Positions 24,364 to 37,219 of a stretch of DNA of 64,000 nucleotides are shown here, one piece after another. The notes beneath the pieces were generated by a model that did no database searches, was not told the DNA's origin, and was given only the letters and a program-made list of their open reading frames with translations. The stretch's first letter is position 1; every line of letters begins with the position of its first letter. The DNA is from Echinococcus granulosus (Eukaryota > Platyhelminthes > Cestoda > Cyclophyllidea > Taeniidae), in contig NW_020170421.1 in NCBI RefSeq assembly GCF_000524195.1, forward strand, positions 134,500 to 198,499, given 5' to 3'. The position numbers and the translations under genes were made by a program.

Positions 24364-27300
24364 CTGAGTAAGTCGATAAAAAGAAGTAGCATCAAAAAGG
24401 AAAACATCGTTAATGTAAATGGAACATTTAAGAAGTGGACATGGGTAATAAATAAATGCTTAAGTCAAGTCGTTAGATATCGCTGATCATGGCCAAGCAC
24501 TCCGTCCTGTTCGCCGGTAGGAATATGATAAAAAAGTGCAACAAAATATAAAGACTGAACGCAAAAACAGCAAATGCCCACCCATTTACGAATAATAAGT
24601 AATAGCAGCCAGACATTACGGATGTTGATTCGGTTTTGCCTGGAACACACGGTTAAAAAAATAACCAAAAAAGGTATCCAGGCAGTTTTAACCAAAAAAT
24701 TTTACCACATGTACAACTCTCCACTAAACTCAAGCGATATGGAAAGTGACTTGAGTAAATAACATCAATCTTGAAGAGGGGAACTTCTACGCTCATCAAC
24801 CGGCGGTATAGAATCCAGAGGTCTCACTCTATCTGAGGAGAGAGGTAATTAGCTATCTCACGAAACTAACGGACATGGGCGACCACAACCGCCTTAAACA
24901 CTACCATTAACGGGGAAGCAACCAGCCGTCAGTGTTCGCTCATCGAATCGTCTGCTCATTTTTATCCAGACAAGTCAAGAAGTGGTTTCTGCACACAATG
25001 CCCCTCCCTTCAATAATGAGTGGACAAAAAACGCAATAAATAGTAGCCTGCGCATAGGCTGAAAAGGCACATACACGATAAGAATCTGTACCGGGTAATG
25101 ATCCCAACATTGGCAGAAGTTAAAAGTTACACAAAAGTAGGATCCTCCTATAAAGACCCCTACAGCGTGCATGGTCGAGTAGAGACGATAATTTGAGGTG
25201 TTACCAGATAGAGCAGCCAAAACAAAAGCTGGAGAAAAAGTGACGGTAATTTGAGCCATTTATTGCAAAGGAGAAGGATTAAGAACTGTCATATGCAAAT
25301 GTGGTTACACACAGCCAAATCAGGATGGTGGAAAACAAACGTGGACGAATTCAAAGCGTGGGAAGTCCGTACATCCACCTCGGGTTCGGGTCTCTCCACC
25401 TTTCAGCTAATCAGTGGAAGGTGAGCCATCGAAGAATTGAGTCTTCACGGCTGTTTCAGTCAGCATTGGGTGGAATCAACATATCCGTAGAATCTAAAGA
25501 CTCAAAATAAAATTATACCAAGCTCCGCGTCCACGACATACAGCGCAACCTAAAGGAAAAACAAAAGGCGGATGAAGTCAACAGCCAAATAAGTGGCAAC
25601 AAAAATCCCAAATGACATTAGGTAACGAGCTCTAGATGATGTAGATGGACTCATAATATGAGGATGATAGTCCGTTACTCAGAAGAAACGCCAGTCCAAT
25701 CCATCAACGGTAATTAACGCTGGGGAAGGCGTAACATGCGTCTTCTAGGGGGAAACCAAATAAAGGTCACATTATTAACACGGGAATATAAATAAACACA
25801 AATGAAAGCTGATATGCACTCATAAAAAGCATGCCTAGAAAGCATTTCGCAAAGTGATATTTGCAAGGAATTTGCATGTGTACCTGAGGAAAATTCCCCA
25901 GGGAGAAAGAAAAATGCCAGACGCGGCTTGAGATTCATAATCAAATGTAAGAGACAATAAGCTGCTACTATTGCTCAAGACTCCTATACTATAGCCCGAG
26001 TCTAAATTGCCGCATTGCTTTTAAGTACTTACCTAGCTAACCTAGCGAAAATATGACAATTAGCCGAATACCATTTACATTTTCGTGTTGTTATCAGAAA
26101 CCGTAAATGATGGGTCCTGGTCACCTGTATTAAAACAGTGGAAAACGTTTCCATGTTATGTATTTAGAGCTAAATAATTTTATATAGTAGTCTAATTAAA
26201 CAGCAAAAGCCTGCTTCCGGATTGCTTGGTTTGAATTTTCTTTTTGTGAACAACCAAAAGATAGATGTAAGTAAAAAGGGAACATATTTAGGCATTTCCC
26301 CAAATTAATGCAATGCCTTTAAAGGTAACCTAAATATTAGTATTTCTTAAAAAAAAAAGGAATTAAGCCGCTGTCTTCATTGCCTAAGACTTATATCTCT
26401 CATACCCATTCTCGCAGAGATACTGAGCAGTGCCTCGTCGAAGAATAGCTATTAAGATTAGAATAGCAAAACAAATCCGATTCCTTTATAATCGCTACGA
26501 AACCCAGAGAGGATCAAGTGTCCATTTAACTAAATGCAGGATTGAGACAGATATCGCTCTGACACAGAGTCAACTTTTTCAAACGTTGTAAATTGATGCT
26601 TTCTGGTATGATTCTAACAGTACTTTTGAGACTACACACTGACCGAGAGCGACTGTCTATAGATTTGTCTTGGGGAAAGAAAAAACATGGTGCCGACGCC
26701 TGCAGTGCTTTGCATAGGCTTTGGCACGTCTCCCAATTTCCTTCGTCCCCATACCCCTTGAGTAAAATGGTCGATTTGTCGAAAAAAGGGCTTCTTTTAA
26801 AAAGAGAGGTCGTATAAATTCACATGTCACATGAAGCATTAGAACATAATTTAATAAAAGATGGGGTTTTGGGGACTAAACGGCTTGCGATCTAAAAAGG
26901 TGCAGCGAAGTAATATGTATTGCATTATCTCATCCATTACATTGGATTAAAATTGGCGTTTCTTTTTTGATCTGCTATGATGCGACTATGTGTTTCTTAC
27001 CCTTTATGATAGAACAATGCTCCAACCAACTGTATTCATCCAATGGTCTTCACAAAAAAGAGGTGGTTTTTTAGTCATTACAGCTGAAGTTCTCTCCCAA
27101 AGTTGTCGTTTTCGACTCAAATTCCCTTGCAATATTTCTTCAAATTTGACACTAACCAGGTGTTGGTCTAAGTTTTGGTCAGCTGCCAAAGACGTATTAA
27201 GGGCAAAATTCTCCCAAGAAATACACCTTTATCTAAACTGATATGGCAGATATTCCGTGGGAGACTCACTGAAATAGTTCAAACATAGTGCGGTGTGATT

Positions 27301-27619
27301 GCCATTCACCTTTTTAAAGAAAGCAAAAGCATACTGCCTGTCCAAGTTTAGTGCAACTTCAGCAGAAATTGCAAACTGTACTTAATTTTTTGTCAGCTAA
27401 TATAGAACCATTTTTTGAGTTAGATGTAGCCCAGTAATTCATATTTTTTTCAAACCTAACCTAAGGCTGATTAGCTAGATGGGTTATTAAACCACCAAAA
27501 AATCAATTAAATAAGTTAGATAATGCCTTGAAGACTGCCAACGGCGACATCGCAGGTAGGATCATGAAACAAGGCCGAGGTGTTTTTAAACGTTTCTCAA
27601 GAAATTGATCATCAAACAG
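24364..27619. other. Divergent intergenic region, no supported gene
   Basis: This lies between the minus-strand MLH1 start and the first exon I can place for the plus-strand gene. It is AT-rich. Short minus-strand frames at 24975-25259 and 25714-25944 have hydrophobic stretches but no joinable exon chain I trust. A plus-strand frame at about 27012-27189 could be an additional 5' exon of the next gene: it has an upstream AG acceptor and ends before a GTATTA donor in a compatible phase. It probably contains the promoters of both flanking genes. Confidence 0.4.
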
Positions 27620-29763
27620 TTTTGGGGAGTGCATTCGGCGCTTTTTAGGCTAATATATTGTGCAATAATCTTAGCAAATTGTAAGTCAATAATGTTGGTG
27701 TTTATATTGGCCCAAGGTTAAGCGCCTTTAATTCACACGAAAAATGCTTATTGAAGTTGAGTTACTGGATGAGTCATTTTTGCAAATAGAATTTCAGGTA
27801 GAGTCACGAACTTGCTTTTCTATTTAAAGGACTTTAATATTAACTCGTTTTTGAAAGCCATCCTTATTTTTCTACGAATACCCGATTTTTCGGGAATTGG
27901 AGTAAACTATATTGACAATGAGTAAGTCCAGAATATTTTTCAAGGGCTAGTGGTCATTACATGTGGCTCCCTTTTGAGGGCACTTTTTATGAGATTGATT
28001 TTCACAAGAAACTACCTATAATCGCGTTGTTTTTGCGAATTAGGTATGCATTTTTCCTCTTACCTCTGAGTTCGCCAGATTTTTTGCATCAAGTATCTTA
28101 AGAATCTACCCAATAGAATCGGTCTTTCAATATTTCCTCTACGGAGTCGCAAGCTTAGATAAGGTAAGATTGCTACCGATGGTTAACTCTTATTAGTTGG
28201 AGCTTCCTAAATTTGTTTTGGATCAACTTAATCGAATTAAGTCGTTTGTTTTCACTGGTTCACGAACGTATTCCACACCTTTCTAATCAAGCTTTGTAGT
28301 CACATTGTTCCTTTGATGGAGCATGATATTCAGACTAATCTTGATATTCTACGTGGATTTTCTGATTCGGATCTTACATGCAGAGGTGAAGCATTGTTGA
28401 GGTAAAGGGCTAACAATTTCACCTATCCCAAAATAGATTCCTGGAGTTTCTTTACAGACTACCGTGTTTTAATGGTCATTTTTATGAATTTGAAAACATT
28501 GAGGAAGAGAAGATTTTCTTGATTGTCATTCTACCCATGGGTTTGCGGAGATATCAAGTACTGAAGCGAACCCATGATATTAGCGAGGACGCTCTTATAC
28601 CATGGAAAAAGATGAGATCAGTCTTCGTGGAGGATAATTTCCTATCGGTCGAACATGTTCAGAAAACCTCGTAAGTTATTTCTCGAGTTAAATCCAGGAT
28701 TTTCCCTCATTTCGATGATATCAATTTGCCTACTTAAATGCAGGTCAGATGGCAGAAATAAGGTGGTGACAACAAGCTGGCTTTGCCCATCCCATTGGCA
28801 CGCTACGAACTTGTGTGCCGAGGTCATTCACCAGCGTCTTTGGCACTTGTCTGAACTCAAGAAAGATGAGGGTCCCTATAAGTTAGACGTGAGTATGTAC
28901 AAAAAATGCTTCAATACCGTTTTTGTAAAGGTTATTTTAAACATTGGACTTGTAGACTGTGAATAGCTCTTACTTATGCAAGCCGTAATAGTTCACTGGG
29001 ACTGGGATTGCTGTGAAGTCACTTTTGGGGGACATCATAAAACTGTCGATAAATTTTTCTTTCCTTTTGCGGTGCGTGGCTAGCGAAAATAGTTGCATGT
29101 AATGGACGTGTACAAAAGCAGGCGGGAAATTGGCTCTGAAATCCAACGATTTTTAGGTTTTCTTTCTTTTTTTCCCTGATTATAAAGTTCCTTTTGAATT
29201 TTCGTGAAGCACGAAGTCTCGATTTCAGTCCATCTGGACGAAAGCGTAATAAACAAAAGTTGCAGTAGAATTGTAGCACTGAACAGGTTTGTTTTCTTTA
29301 TGCATTTGCATTTTAGTGAAACATATTTGACAACATTCAATTGTGTAGGACCTTAAGTGTGGATGAACATTTAAAATCTAGATTTGCTGGTCCCCTTTAA
29401 AACAGAAAATCTTATATTTAACGGCGCCGCAATCTCTTGCAGGATAGCCCAGTAGAAGCGCGCTTATGCCGAGCCTTCGAATTATCACGGTGGTTAGCAA
29501 AACACTACCCGAGCAAGCCGAGTCGGTGGACGCCAACACGCCTTGTTGGCGGTAGCAGCGGTGGCGACGGCAGCGAAGGAGTTGATGAGAAGACGCCACG
29601 GACGCGTCGACGCGACGCCCGCCGCGCAGCCCACCGCAGCCAGAAGGGATCACGCCTCACGCAGAAGGAGGCTTTGAAGGCCAGTGAAGATTCTGCCCAC
29701 TGGTCAGCTTCCCGAATCGCCAGCCAATTTCTCCACATTACTGGAGTCGAGGCGAAAAGTTAG
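27620..29763 (+). CDS. Unrecognised protein, multi-exon gene, 5' end unknown
   Basis: I could chain these exons with matching phase: 27620-27680, 27858-27921, 27951-28043, 28103-28163, 28197-28267, 28300-28401, 28458-28670, 28744-28888 and 29443-29763 (stop). The last three are the best supported, with good donors and acceptors and long open frames. The short upstream exons are tentative. The introns at 27922-27950, 28164-28196 and 28268-28299 would be only 29 to 33 bp. The N-terminal part is hydrophobic and aromatic. The middle has segments such as LLRLPCFNGHFYEFENIEEE and KVVTTSWLCPSHWHATNLC. The C-terminal exon is basic and low in complexity (RTRRRDARRAAHRSQKG). I do not recognise the family and assign no function. 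A start codon is not identified; the gene probably extends upstream of 27.6 kb. Confidence 0.5.
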
Positions 29764-30287
29764 TTGCCTCATTGACAGATTGCAATTAACTGGTGGGAAG
29801 AGTCGCCGGTTCATGCCAGAAGATGTTTGCAAAACTAGTTTAATTTAACTGCGCAATTCGAAATTAGACAAAGCGAGCAGAACTTTATTTGCAAACATGC
29901 GGTATTGAAAATTCCAAATTAATCATATTTCAAGCATTTGCGATCTGATGATACGAATTATGCGCTCGGTAAATGCACTTTTGTTGCTGAGCTGCTGAAT
30001 ATGGCTAGGCCTTTGCCAATAGAACTTTTAGCGGTATTTAGAATTATTCATGTAGTTTTCTTCGTCACTAAATTTTTATGAAAGTCAACTTTAGTAATCC
30101 ATACTGAAACGTATAACAAATCACTAGCATGCAATAGTTGTAATTAAGTCCCACGCCAGTAACTTACAGCACAACTAAGAATAATTTAAAGATTTTAAAA
30201 TAAATGCCGAAGATAGTAATAAGAAGGTACCATTATGTTTACGGCTGTGGTTATATGCTCCAGAAATCAGTTTGTGCAGCGAACATA

Positions 30288-30293
30288 AATAAA
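30288..30293 (+). promoter_or_regulatory. Candidate polyadenylation signal
   Basis: AATAAA followed by a T-rich segment, about 525 nt after the stop codon of the unrecognised gene ending at 29763. It is the first convincing plus-strand hexamer I noted downstream of that stop. Assignment is inferred. Confidence 0.3.
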
Positions 30294-33200
30294 GTTCTTG
30301 ACCTGAAGTGCGTTGGACAAAGACCTGCATCTTCCCACTTATTTGACCTCTTGAAAAATGATTAATGAGACATCACTAGAGTAGTTAAGAATTACCCTAG
30401 ACACGTCATTTGTTTCCTCGTACACAAAAGTGGTTTTATTCAAAGCATTGCATATCTAGTTTCACTGAAAATCTTTGTTATAGCTATCATCATCTTACCA
30501 ACTTTCCTTTTAAACAAAAGTGGCCTTTTTGAATTTAATCAGAGGTTTTTTCGAATTGCATGGAGCTGCGCAAGATGGACGCCCACTTAACGGCTCTTCG
30601 AAGTTCAGGTGATTAAGTCAACAAGAACTGTGTATTCCTTGGATCCAAAACGCTTTTGGAGCCTCAAAATGCCGCAGCTACTCTTTAAGCGCACTTTAAA
30701 AGATTATTGCGCCTGCCCAGAGGGGCAATAACTTGATGGTAGTCTTTTTTGTTGGGTTTTTATTCTGGATAAAAAGGATGTTCATGAAGACTTTTTACGT
30801 AGCACTTAATAAGCCTTTTATTAAAAAATTTCCAGAAAGGGTTTCGTTTCACTCCTTATTGGAACTTTGGGCGGAATGATTAATATGGGAAGGAGGCCGA
30901 AACATGGGTTACTTAGGAGGAAATTCTCTCTATCAAATAACCTTGACACATGCACTTCGGAAAATTGCTTCTTTTTCTGGCTGAAAAGTGTATATCTTCC
31001 AGTGTAGAGGCTGTATTTTTCTTTCGCGTCTAATTTTTGCCTAAAATATCAGATAATTGGAATAGTTCCTGAGGTTTTTTTGTCGCTGTAATTTGCTCTG
31101 GGTTGTAAAATCCAAATGTCTATCAGTCTCTTTTGAAGTGTAACTACGCGTTGGTTCGTCGGTATGGTACTCCGAATTCCATTCTCCACTATCTGCCTCT
31201 CGTTAAGACCCCTCCCCCATCAAGTGGCGGTTGAACCTGATAGATGTAATTCGAGCTTACCTGCTTTGCGAACCCAGTTTAGCTCTGTTCCAGAGCTGGA
31301 GAAGCTTCTTGGGAAATATGCTGCTTAGCACCCTAGGCTGAGATAGTTGAACATACTTCCCAGAAACCCCAACTTAGAAGGATTGTGTTCAGAAAATCCT
31401 CTGTTCTTGATATTGATGAAGAATTGCGTATTGGTATGAAAATAAATGGAGGTTAACTTATCACGAAGGTTCGGTAATGTTCATTAGCACTTACTTCAAC
31501 TGGAGAAGTTGGGAAGGCTATCAAGCAAGCGAGTGCCTCAGGCGTTAACGAATGGCAATGGACTTCAAAGTCCATTAACCTGTTTTTCATTTTTGCCGCT
31601 TTGTAAAAGTGGGCTGTTTTTGGAATATTTACGGACTAACTTGTAATGCGAAATGACTTTTGTGTTAAAGCGTTAAACAAACGATCTGCTTACTAGTTCT
31701 AGGGCTGTACCACTTCATTCTCGAAAGACTATTGACTGCTTTGTGTGTGGTGGACTGCGGATAGAGCTGGCCATTGTCAATTGATCACTTACTGGGCACT
31801 GACCAATTACGGATGACTCGAACGTGTGGAAGAAGACAGCTTATAAATCCGTTGGAAGAATGTATTATTCTTACACAACAACAAGGAGCTTTATGCCTCA
31901 AAACTTGTCAGTGAGGGGATTTAGACTTTAAAGCGGAAGGAAGAGGTACTGACCCACCCGATCTCCCCCGTGCCCCTTATGATGCTCGTCAAGTAATACT
32001 TAGCGACTTTTCTTGGTGTTGAACAATTATATGGGAGGTGGTAAGCAAAAAAATAGGACGGCGATAGAAACGAAGGTGACCACAGCTAGGATTTTTGTTT
32101 CGATGAATGAAATGTTTTATAAAGGGAGAAATCCCAAAATTGTATCCCGTTGAGAAATAACTGTCGATTGTATTAGTGGTTATTCCATAATATGAAACAT
32201 TTGAATATGCTTCTGGAAGGCATTTTATTTTTGCTATAAAAAGACGTATATATACTTTGTTATTCTATATTTGTAACATTAAATGTTAAATTTGTCTTAA
32301 AACATGTATTCCTTCCTTTACTGCAGTCCACTTCTATCCACGCTTGTCTGATGCTAGGAACTTACTTGCAAGTTGAGTTCTCCTTCAGCTATTGTAATAG
32401 AAACAAAAGCAAAAAAACAAACAAACTAGTCAAGTTAACTTTTTTTTCCTTCTTTTGTACAAGTTATTACAATTAATCGGATGATGCTTTTAAGCTCTCT
32501 CAGCTTTGTAGTTTTTAGGTGAACCTATTTTGCTGATTCATTTGGATCTTCTTTGCTCCACTCTCCATCATTAAGTCGGCTCCCCATGCTCGCCTATTTT
32601 AGCTACTTGAAAATAATCCCGATTCACGGTTGGTTTTTTGACAGTTAAATGAAGAATATTTTCGGAGGTTTATAAAGATTAAAAATTGTAAAGTAGGTCC
32701 TCTTTGATGCTATTATTTAAGAAAATTCGATCGCCCTCCCAAAGTTTCCAAAAAATGGTCAAGTTGAGAAGAGTTCAGCGGTTCATCAAACACTCAAATA
32801 CACTGTACTGTGGATGACAGCACTATGAAATTTCTCTTCCTTGTACATTATCCTAAATTTTCCCTTCAAGCTAATTAGGATTCCAAAGAAAATTCACCTA
32901 CTTCATTGGAGATTTATTGGAGGATTAAATTAAACCGAATTTGCCAAGGAACTGCTCACAGTGTGTAGTTGCGGAGGCAGGTGTATTCATCTCCCAAAGA
33001 GAGGAATTTGAAGGTCAAAAACGCATCCGCACACTTTCTTGGATCACATTAGTGTCCTCAGCGATTTCCTTAAAGTTGATTAAGTATGCCTCCACAAGCT
33101 TTCTGCCAACCCATGGGTGTGCTCAAGCGTTTGTTTTCCCCCTTGGTCCGCTTTCTAAAAAGTGATTTCGACTGTAATGAGAAGTTGTACGGTTCAAAAA

Positions 33201-33506
33201 GCGATTGTGTAGATATTCTATCTGATGTTTAGATGTTCGAAATGTGCCGATGATCTATCTCCAAGACCATTAATAAGACATCTTTCCATCTGCATGCACA
33301 AACCTCATTTTAAAGTACAAAATTATGTGGTTCTCGTCTCTTTGATAAATCTTTCAAGTTATCTAGCTGATACATAAGGGAAATTTTTAAAAAAAAATTA
33401 AAATATCCTTTAAAAATGTTAAAATTCAGAACTTATCAGTGAGCTGTCCATAATACCACATCGTAATGATAATCACAGTACTCGATTCTTAGACTGCCAA
33501 TTCTAG

Positions 33507-33776
33507 TTAACAACGAAAAGAATGTACACTTTTAACACACCTACACAAAGTAGTTTGGATGGCATCAATATTCTTTCGGTTCTCCCAAATTACTTCAAAT
33601 GTGACCCAATAGGCTCCCCAATCACCTGATGTTGCATCTCCTTCTTCTGCGCCCCATCCCCGTAAAATACCTCTTAATAAAGTGAAATAATGAAGAATTG
33701 CCAATTTGACCGAAGTGTTGTTTGAGGACAAATTCCGAATTTCTGTTGATGAATATCGAAATTCATAATCCTTCAT
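33507..33776 (-). CDS. Candidate exon or small ORF, unknown
   Basis: An ATG-started frame of 89 codons with mixed, non-repetitive composition (opening MKDYEFRYSSTEIRNLSSNN). A possible donor (GTGTGT) lies near its 3' end. It stands out from the surrounding AT-rich sequence but matches no family I know and has no linked exon. It may be chance. Confidence 0.2.
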   Translation of the reverse strand: MKDYEFRYSSTEIRNLSSNNTSVKLAILHYFTLLRGILRGWGAEEGDATSGDWGAYWVTFEVIWENRKNIDAIQTTLCRCVKSVHSFRC

Positions 33777-36700
33777 TTAATCCTTCAAACTTTCATTATT
33801 GAGGCCCGTTCCAATTAGACAAGCAACGGGAAATTTGTCGGCTCAGCACACGCACAACTTTGCATTTTTGGTTTTCAATCGAAATTTCTTCAACAAATAC
33901 TGCATTATCTCCCAATCTGTCTCCTCTTCTTGCTCAGCATATTAGACTGAAGCCGTAAGGGAATTGTTTGGTTTTATGACTAAAATCTACTTTAAAGTTT
34001 ACGAAAAGTAGGAATTTGGTAATAGGATCCTCTTACTACTACTACTACTATTGAGGTAGTAAGACTCCTCTTCCAGAATAGTGTAGAAGTAAAGTGTTAG
34101 CATACACTGATACAAGATATTTCTCAACGGATCTAATGGAGTTGCCTTAAATATGGTACAACGAACTCTCTATCGTCTTCCCCTTCCAAGTCTACAGATA
34201 GACTTTTGCAAATTCTGTAGTGCATTTTTCGAAAACAAATATGGAATTTCGCCATTCACCACTTTCGCCGGGGAGTTGGATTCGCCTACCAGAATGCCTA
34301 TAATGGTTCGAATAAAGCATTTCGCGGTTCAAGCCACACATACTCGTGCACAACACCCTTGGTTTTTTCTGCAGGGTGTGTTTTATGGTTGTACATTTGT
34401 GCGGGGGTGCGTTGGCTGGTGGGGATGAGGCCGGGCTGTCACGACTGCCGGGAGGGGAAACATCGGACACACACGTATCGAACACACACCCGCTCTGCAC
34501 GGGCACAACACAGATGCGGTGCTGAATCACCGAACTTTGGTCTTTCCAAAATACCCGCGATCACAGTGTCTTCTAGGGGCGAGTGGTGGTAAGTAGTGCG
34601 TGATTATCATGACGGCCGACTGACCCTAACCGTTGCATGCCAGCTAAATTTGCAGCTTCCACCCTCTCCTCCGCCTGTGTTGACCTGCATTGCCTTTCTG
34701 TTTCAAACTATACATTGTGATATTGCAAAAAAATTCACCTTTTTTCCTCAGGAAAAAAGGGTTTGTAGGGCATCTTCTACACAAGACTTGAATTTAGTGG
34801 TGATTGTTTCCTGTATCAAAATGAATGTTATCGAGCGACTGTAAGGCGTAATTTTGTCTTGTGCTAAGTCATTTTATTAGTTTTGAGTGTTTGGTCAACA
34901 GATTTAGTTAATGTGAAATGTGTTGCCTCTGAATTTGTCCTCACTACAGTAAGCCATAGGATGATATGGCGATCCATATGAAGTTTCCGCTTTGATGATG
35001 AAATCATTGCTTATATAAGCTGAATTTGTTGAACCAAATCCAAAACGGAACCACACTGTCGGCTCTCTTCAACTACTGAACGGCTTTATTTCCGCTCAAT
35101 CGGACACTCAATGAAAACGCATACCTAAGTTTTTTATCGGTTGGATGACTACCATTTTATAAATCCAAAATAGGACAAATGGAATTATGTTATTCACTCA
35201 GCACCAGAAGATTTTATTCCGTCAGTCGGCATAATTGGGCATGCTCTATGCACCCTTTTCGGCTCTTGAAATTGAAGGGATTTGGCTAGCAATCGCTTTT
35301 TTTAACGAAGGGTAATTCTAATATCTGGCTGTGGAAGCTCGCATGGGATGGGGTTTTGAGTTTGGTCCGACATTTTCGCCGATGTGGAATCATGAGAAAA
35401 TCTGTTTCTTTTTTCTTCCATTGAAATGATTTCTAGGTTAGTGCGTCCCTATGTCATTTGGTCCAGTTTGAGTTAGCTCCCAAAAGTTAAGCCAAAATCC
35501 GAATTGGATTTAATGCAGTAGTTTTTGTCAGTGGATAAAGTAGCTTGAGCTACGATGTTTAAACCTACTTTGTTACAGGTCATTTCTATGCAGCTTTGAC
35601 AGAAAAACTTAACTCGTACCTCATTAGGGATTCGCATAAAACCTCAAGCGTAAAATCTTGATGGTTGTTTTGCGTTTGGAGACGTTTGACGATTCATAAA
35701 TAGTAGTCCCCAACTCAAGGTTAATCTTACCTTCAAATCAGAGCGCGGGTGAGACCTAGCGGATGAATGTTGGTAACAGAAAAGTACTAAAGTATTTCAT
35801 GCTGGAAACATAAGGATTTTAACCATTCAAACCGAATTTAGTAGACTGCGATATGATTACAGAAGCACTGGAATGCTGGATCTACGGACGACATGATGAG
35901 GAGGCTACAAATTTGTGGACTAGGAAAACAGATAAATAAGGTGCAGGTAGGACTTCACAGTAGCGTCGTAGTAGTTTTGTAAGAAATTGCCCTTCTTATC
36001 TGTGTACAACTATGCCTTGTAGATGAAGTTATTTTACCTATCCTACCATTTATACACTTTGACCCCATTGACGAAGGAGCTCAAAATTCTTGATGTTCCA
36101 AATCCTAGGCTCACATCTCAGAACCTGATGATTGCAGGTGTGAAATCTGTAGTATTTGACAGTCCAACTAAGTGAAATACTACTGCCTAGTGAAAATAAT
36201 GGAACATTTGTAAGGACTCCCCTATTTCGAATGTCATTTAGTAGACGCATTGTTTAGACCGCCTCACAAGTAGGTGTTTAATTTCACCTAGACAATTTTC
36301 AGCTGGAAAATATCCTAATTCCTTGGAATATAGATAATGGAGATTTTGAAAGCAGTCATATTCACACCTTTTAATTACATACCCGTCAGAAGTTTCCATT
36401 TTCAATGTCTTACTGCTTTATTCATTATGACTTAAATCCAAAAATAAAGTTAGGGTGGGACATTGCTGCTACCGAAAGAGAAACAAAGATCTAAAGAATT
36501 AAATCCGTGCTTTGGGACAACCTAGCCTGCCTATAGTCCATCCTAAGGCTGATGTACTTGTGGTGACATGTGATCTCTGAAGCAACAAACACCTTCGACA
36601 AAAATAGTTTGTCGAACGAGTTCAACTAGAAAAAAGCGGGCCTTTCTCAGGACGTAGGTAGGAAAAAAAGGCGTATTAACAAAAGATTCAATTACCTCAA

Positions 36701-37219
36701 ACAGTGTTCCACCTAAAAAGTTTTGTGCATGACATCCATAAGATGGCGTATTTTGTGAGAACCTTGTGCCACAGAACGGCACTGATGCATCATGAAAGGT
36801 TGGAACTTGCTACTTTGACGATCTGAACTCTGTATGGGTCGTGAATTACTGAGTTACTTTATTTGCCAACATCTTTTGTGTTTTTATTCGTTTGTGATCC
36901 TTGAGACATGACATAAAACCCAAGATTACCAAATTATGTTATTATCCTAGTGCCTGGATGCAACGGTGGGTTATAAAGGACATCTTCATATAGGAACTGA
37001 TTTATCAACCGAATAGGTATGATTCAAAACGCAACGAATAACCATTCTGAGAATCGTTGGGATGGATTTGAAAATAATATTATTTTGTCCAAAACTTGCA
37101 TTTTTAGTGCCGTGAATATTGTACATTAATTCGTTGAGGAGGTGATTTGTAGACGGTGGCGGTCATGAACACCTCATTGTACAACGTTTGAAACAAAACA
37201 ATGTTTTTTCCCTTCGCAG

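Larger units (their letters stand above)
29764..37219. other. Long non-coding stretch, no supported gene
   Basis: About 7.4 kb of mainly AT-rich sequence. I see no recognisable protein, RNA gene or copy of the dispersed repeat. There is a short TAC microsatellite near 34034-34050 and a locally GC-rich patch at 34.36-34.6 kb that could be a promoter or 5' exon. A minus-strand frame at 33507-33776 is listed separately. Confidence 0.4.

Noticed and set aside
34034..34050. TAC microsatellite as a notable repeat
   Set aside because: Only about five units, which is ordinary background.
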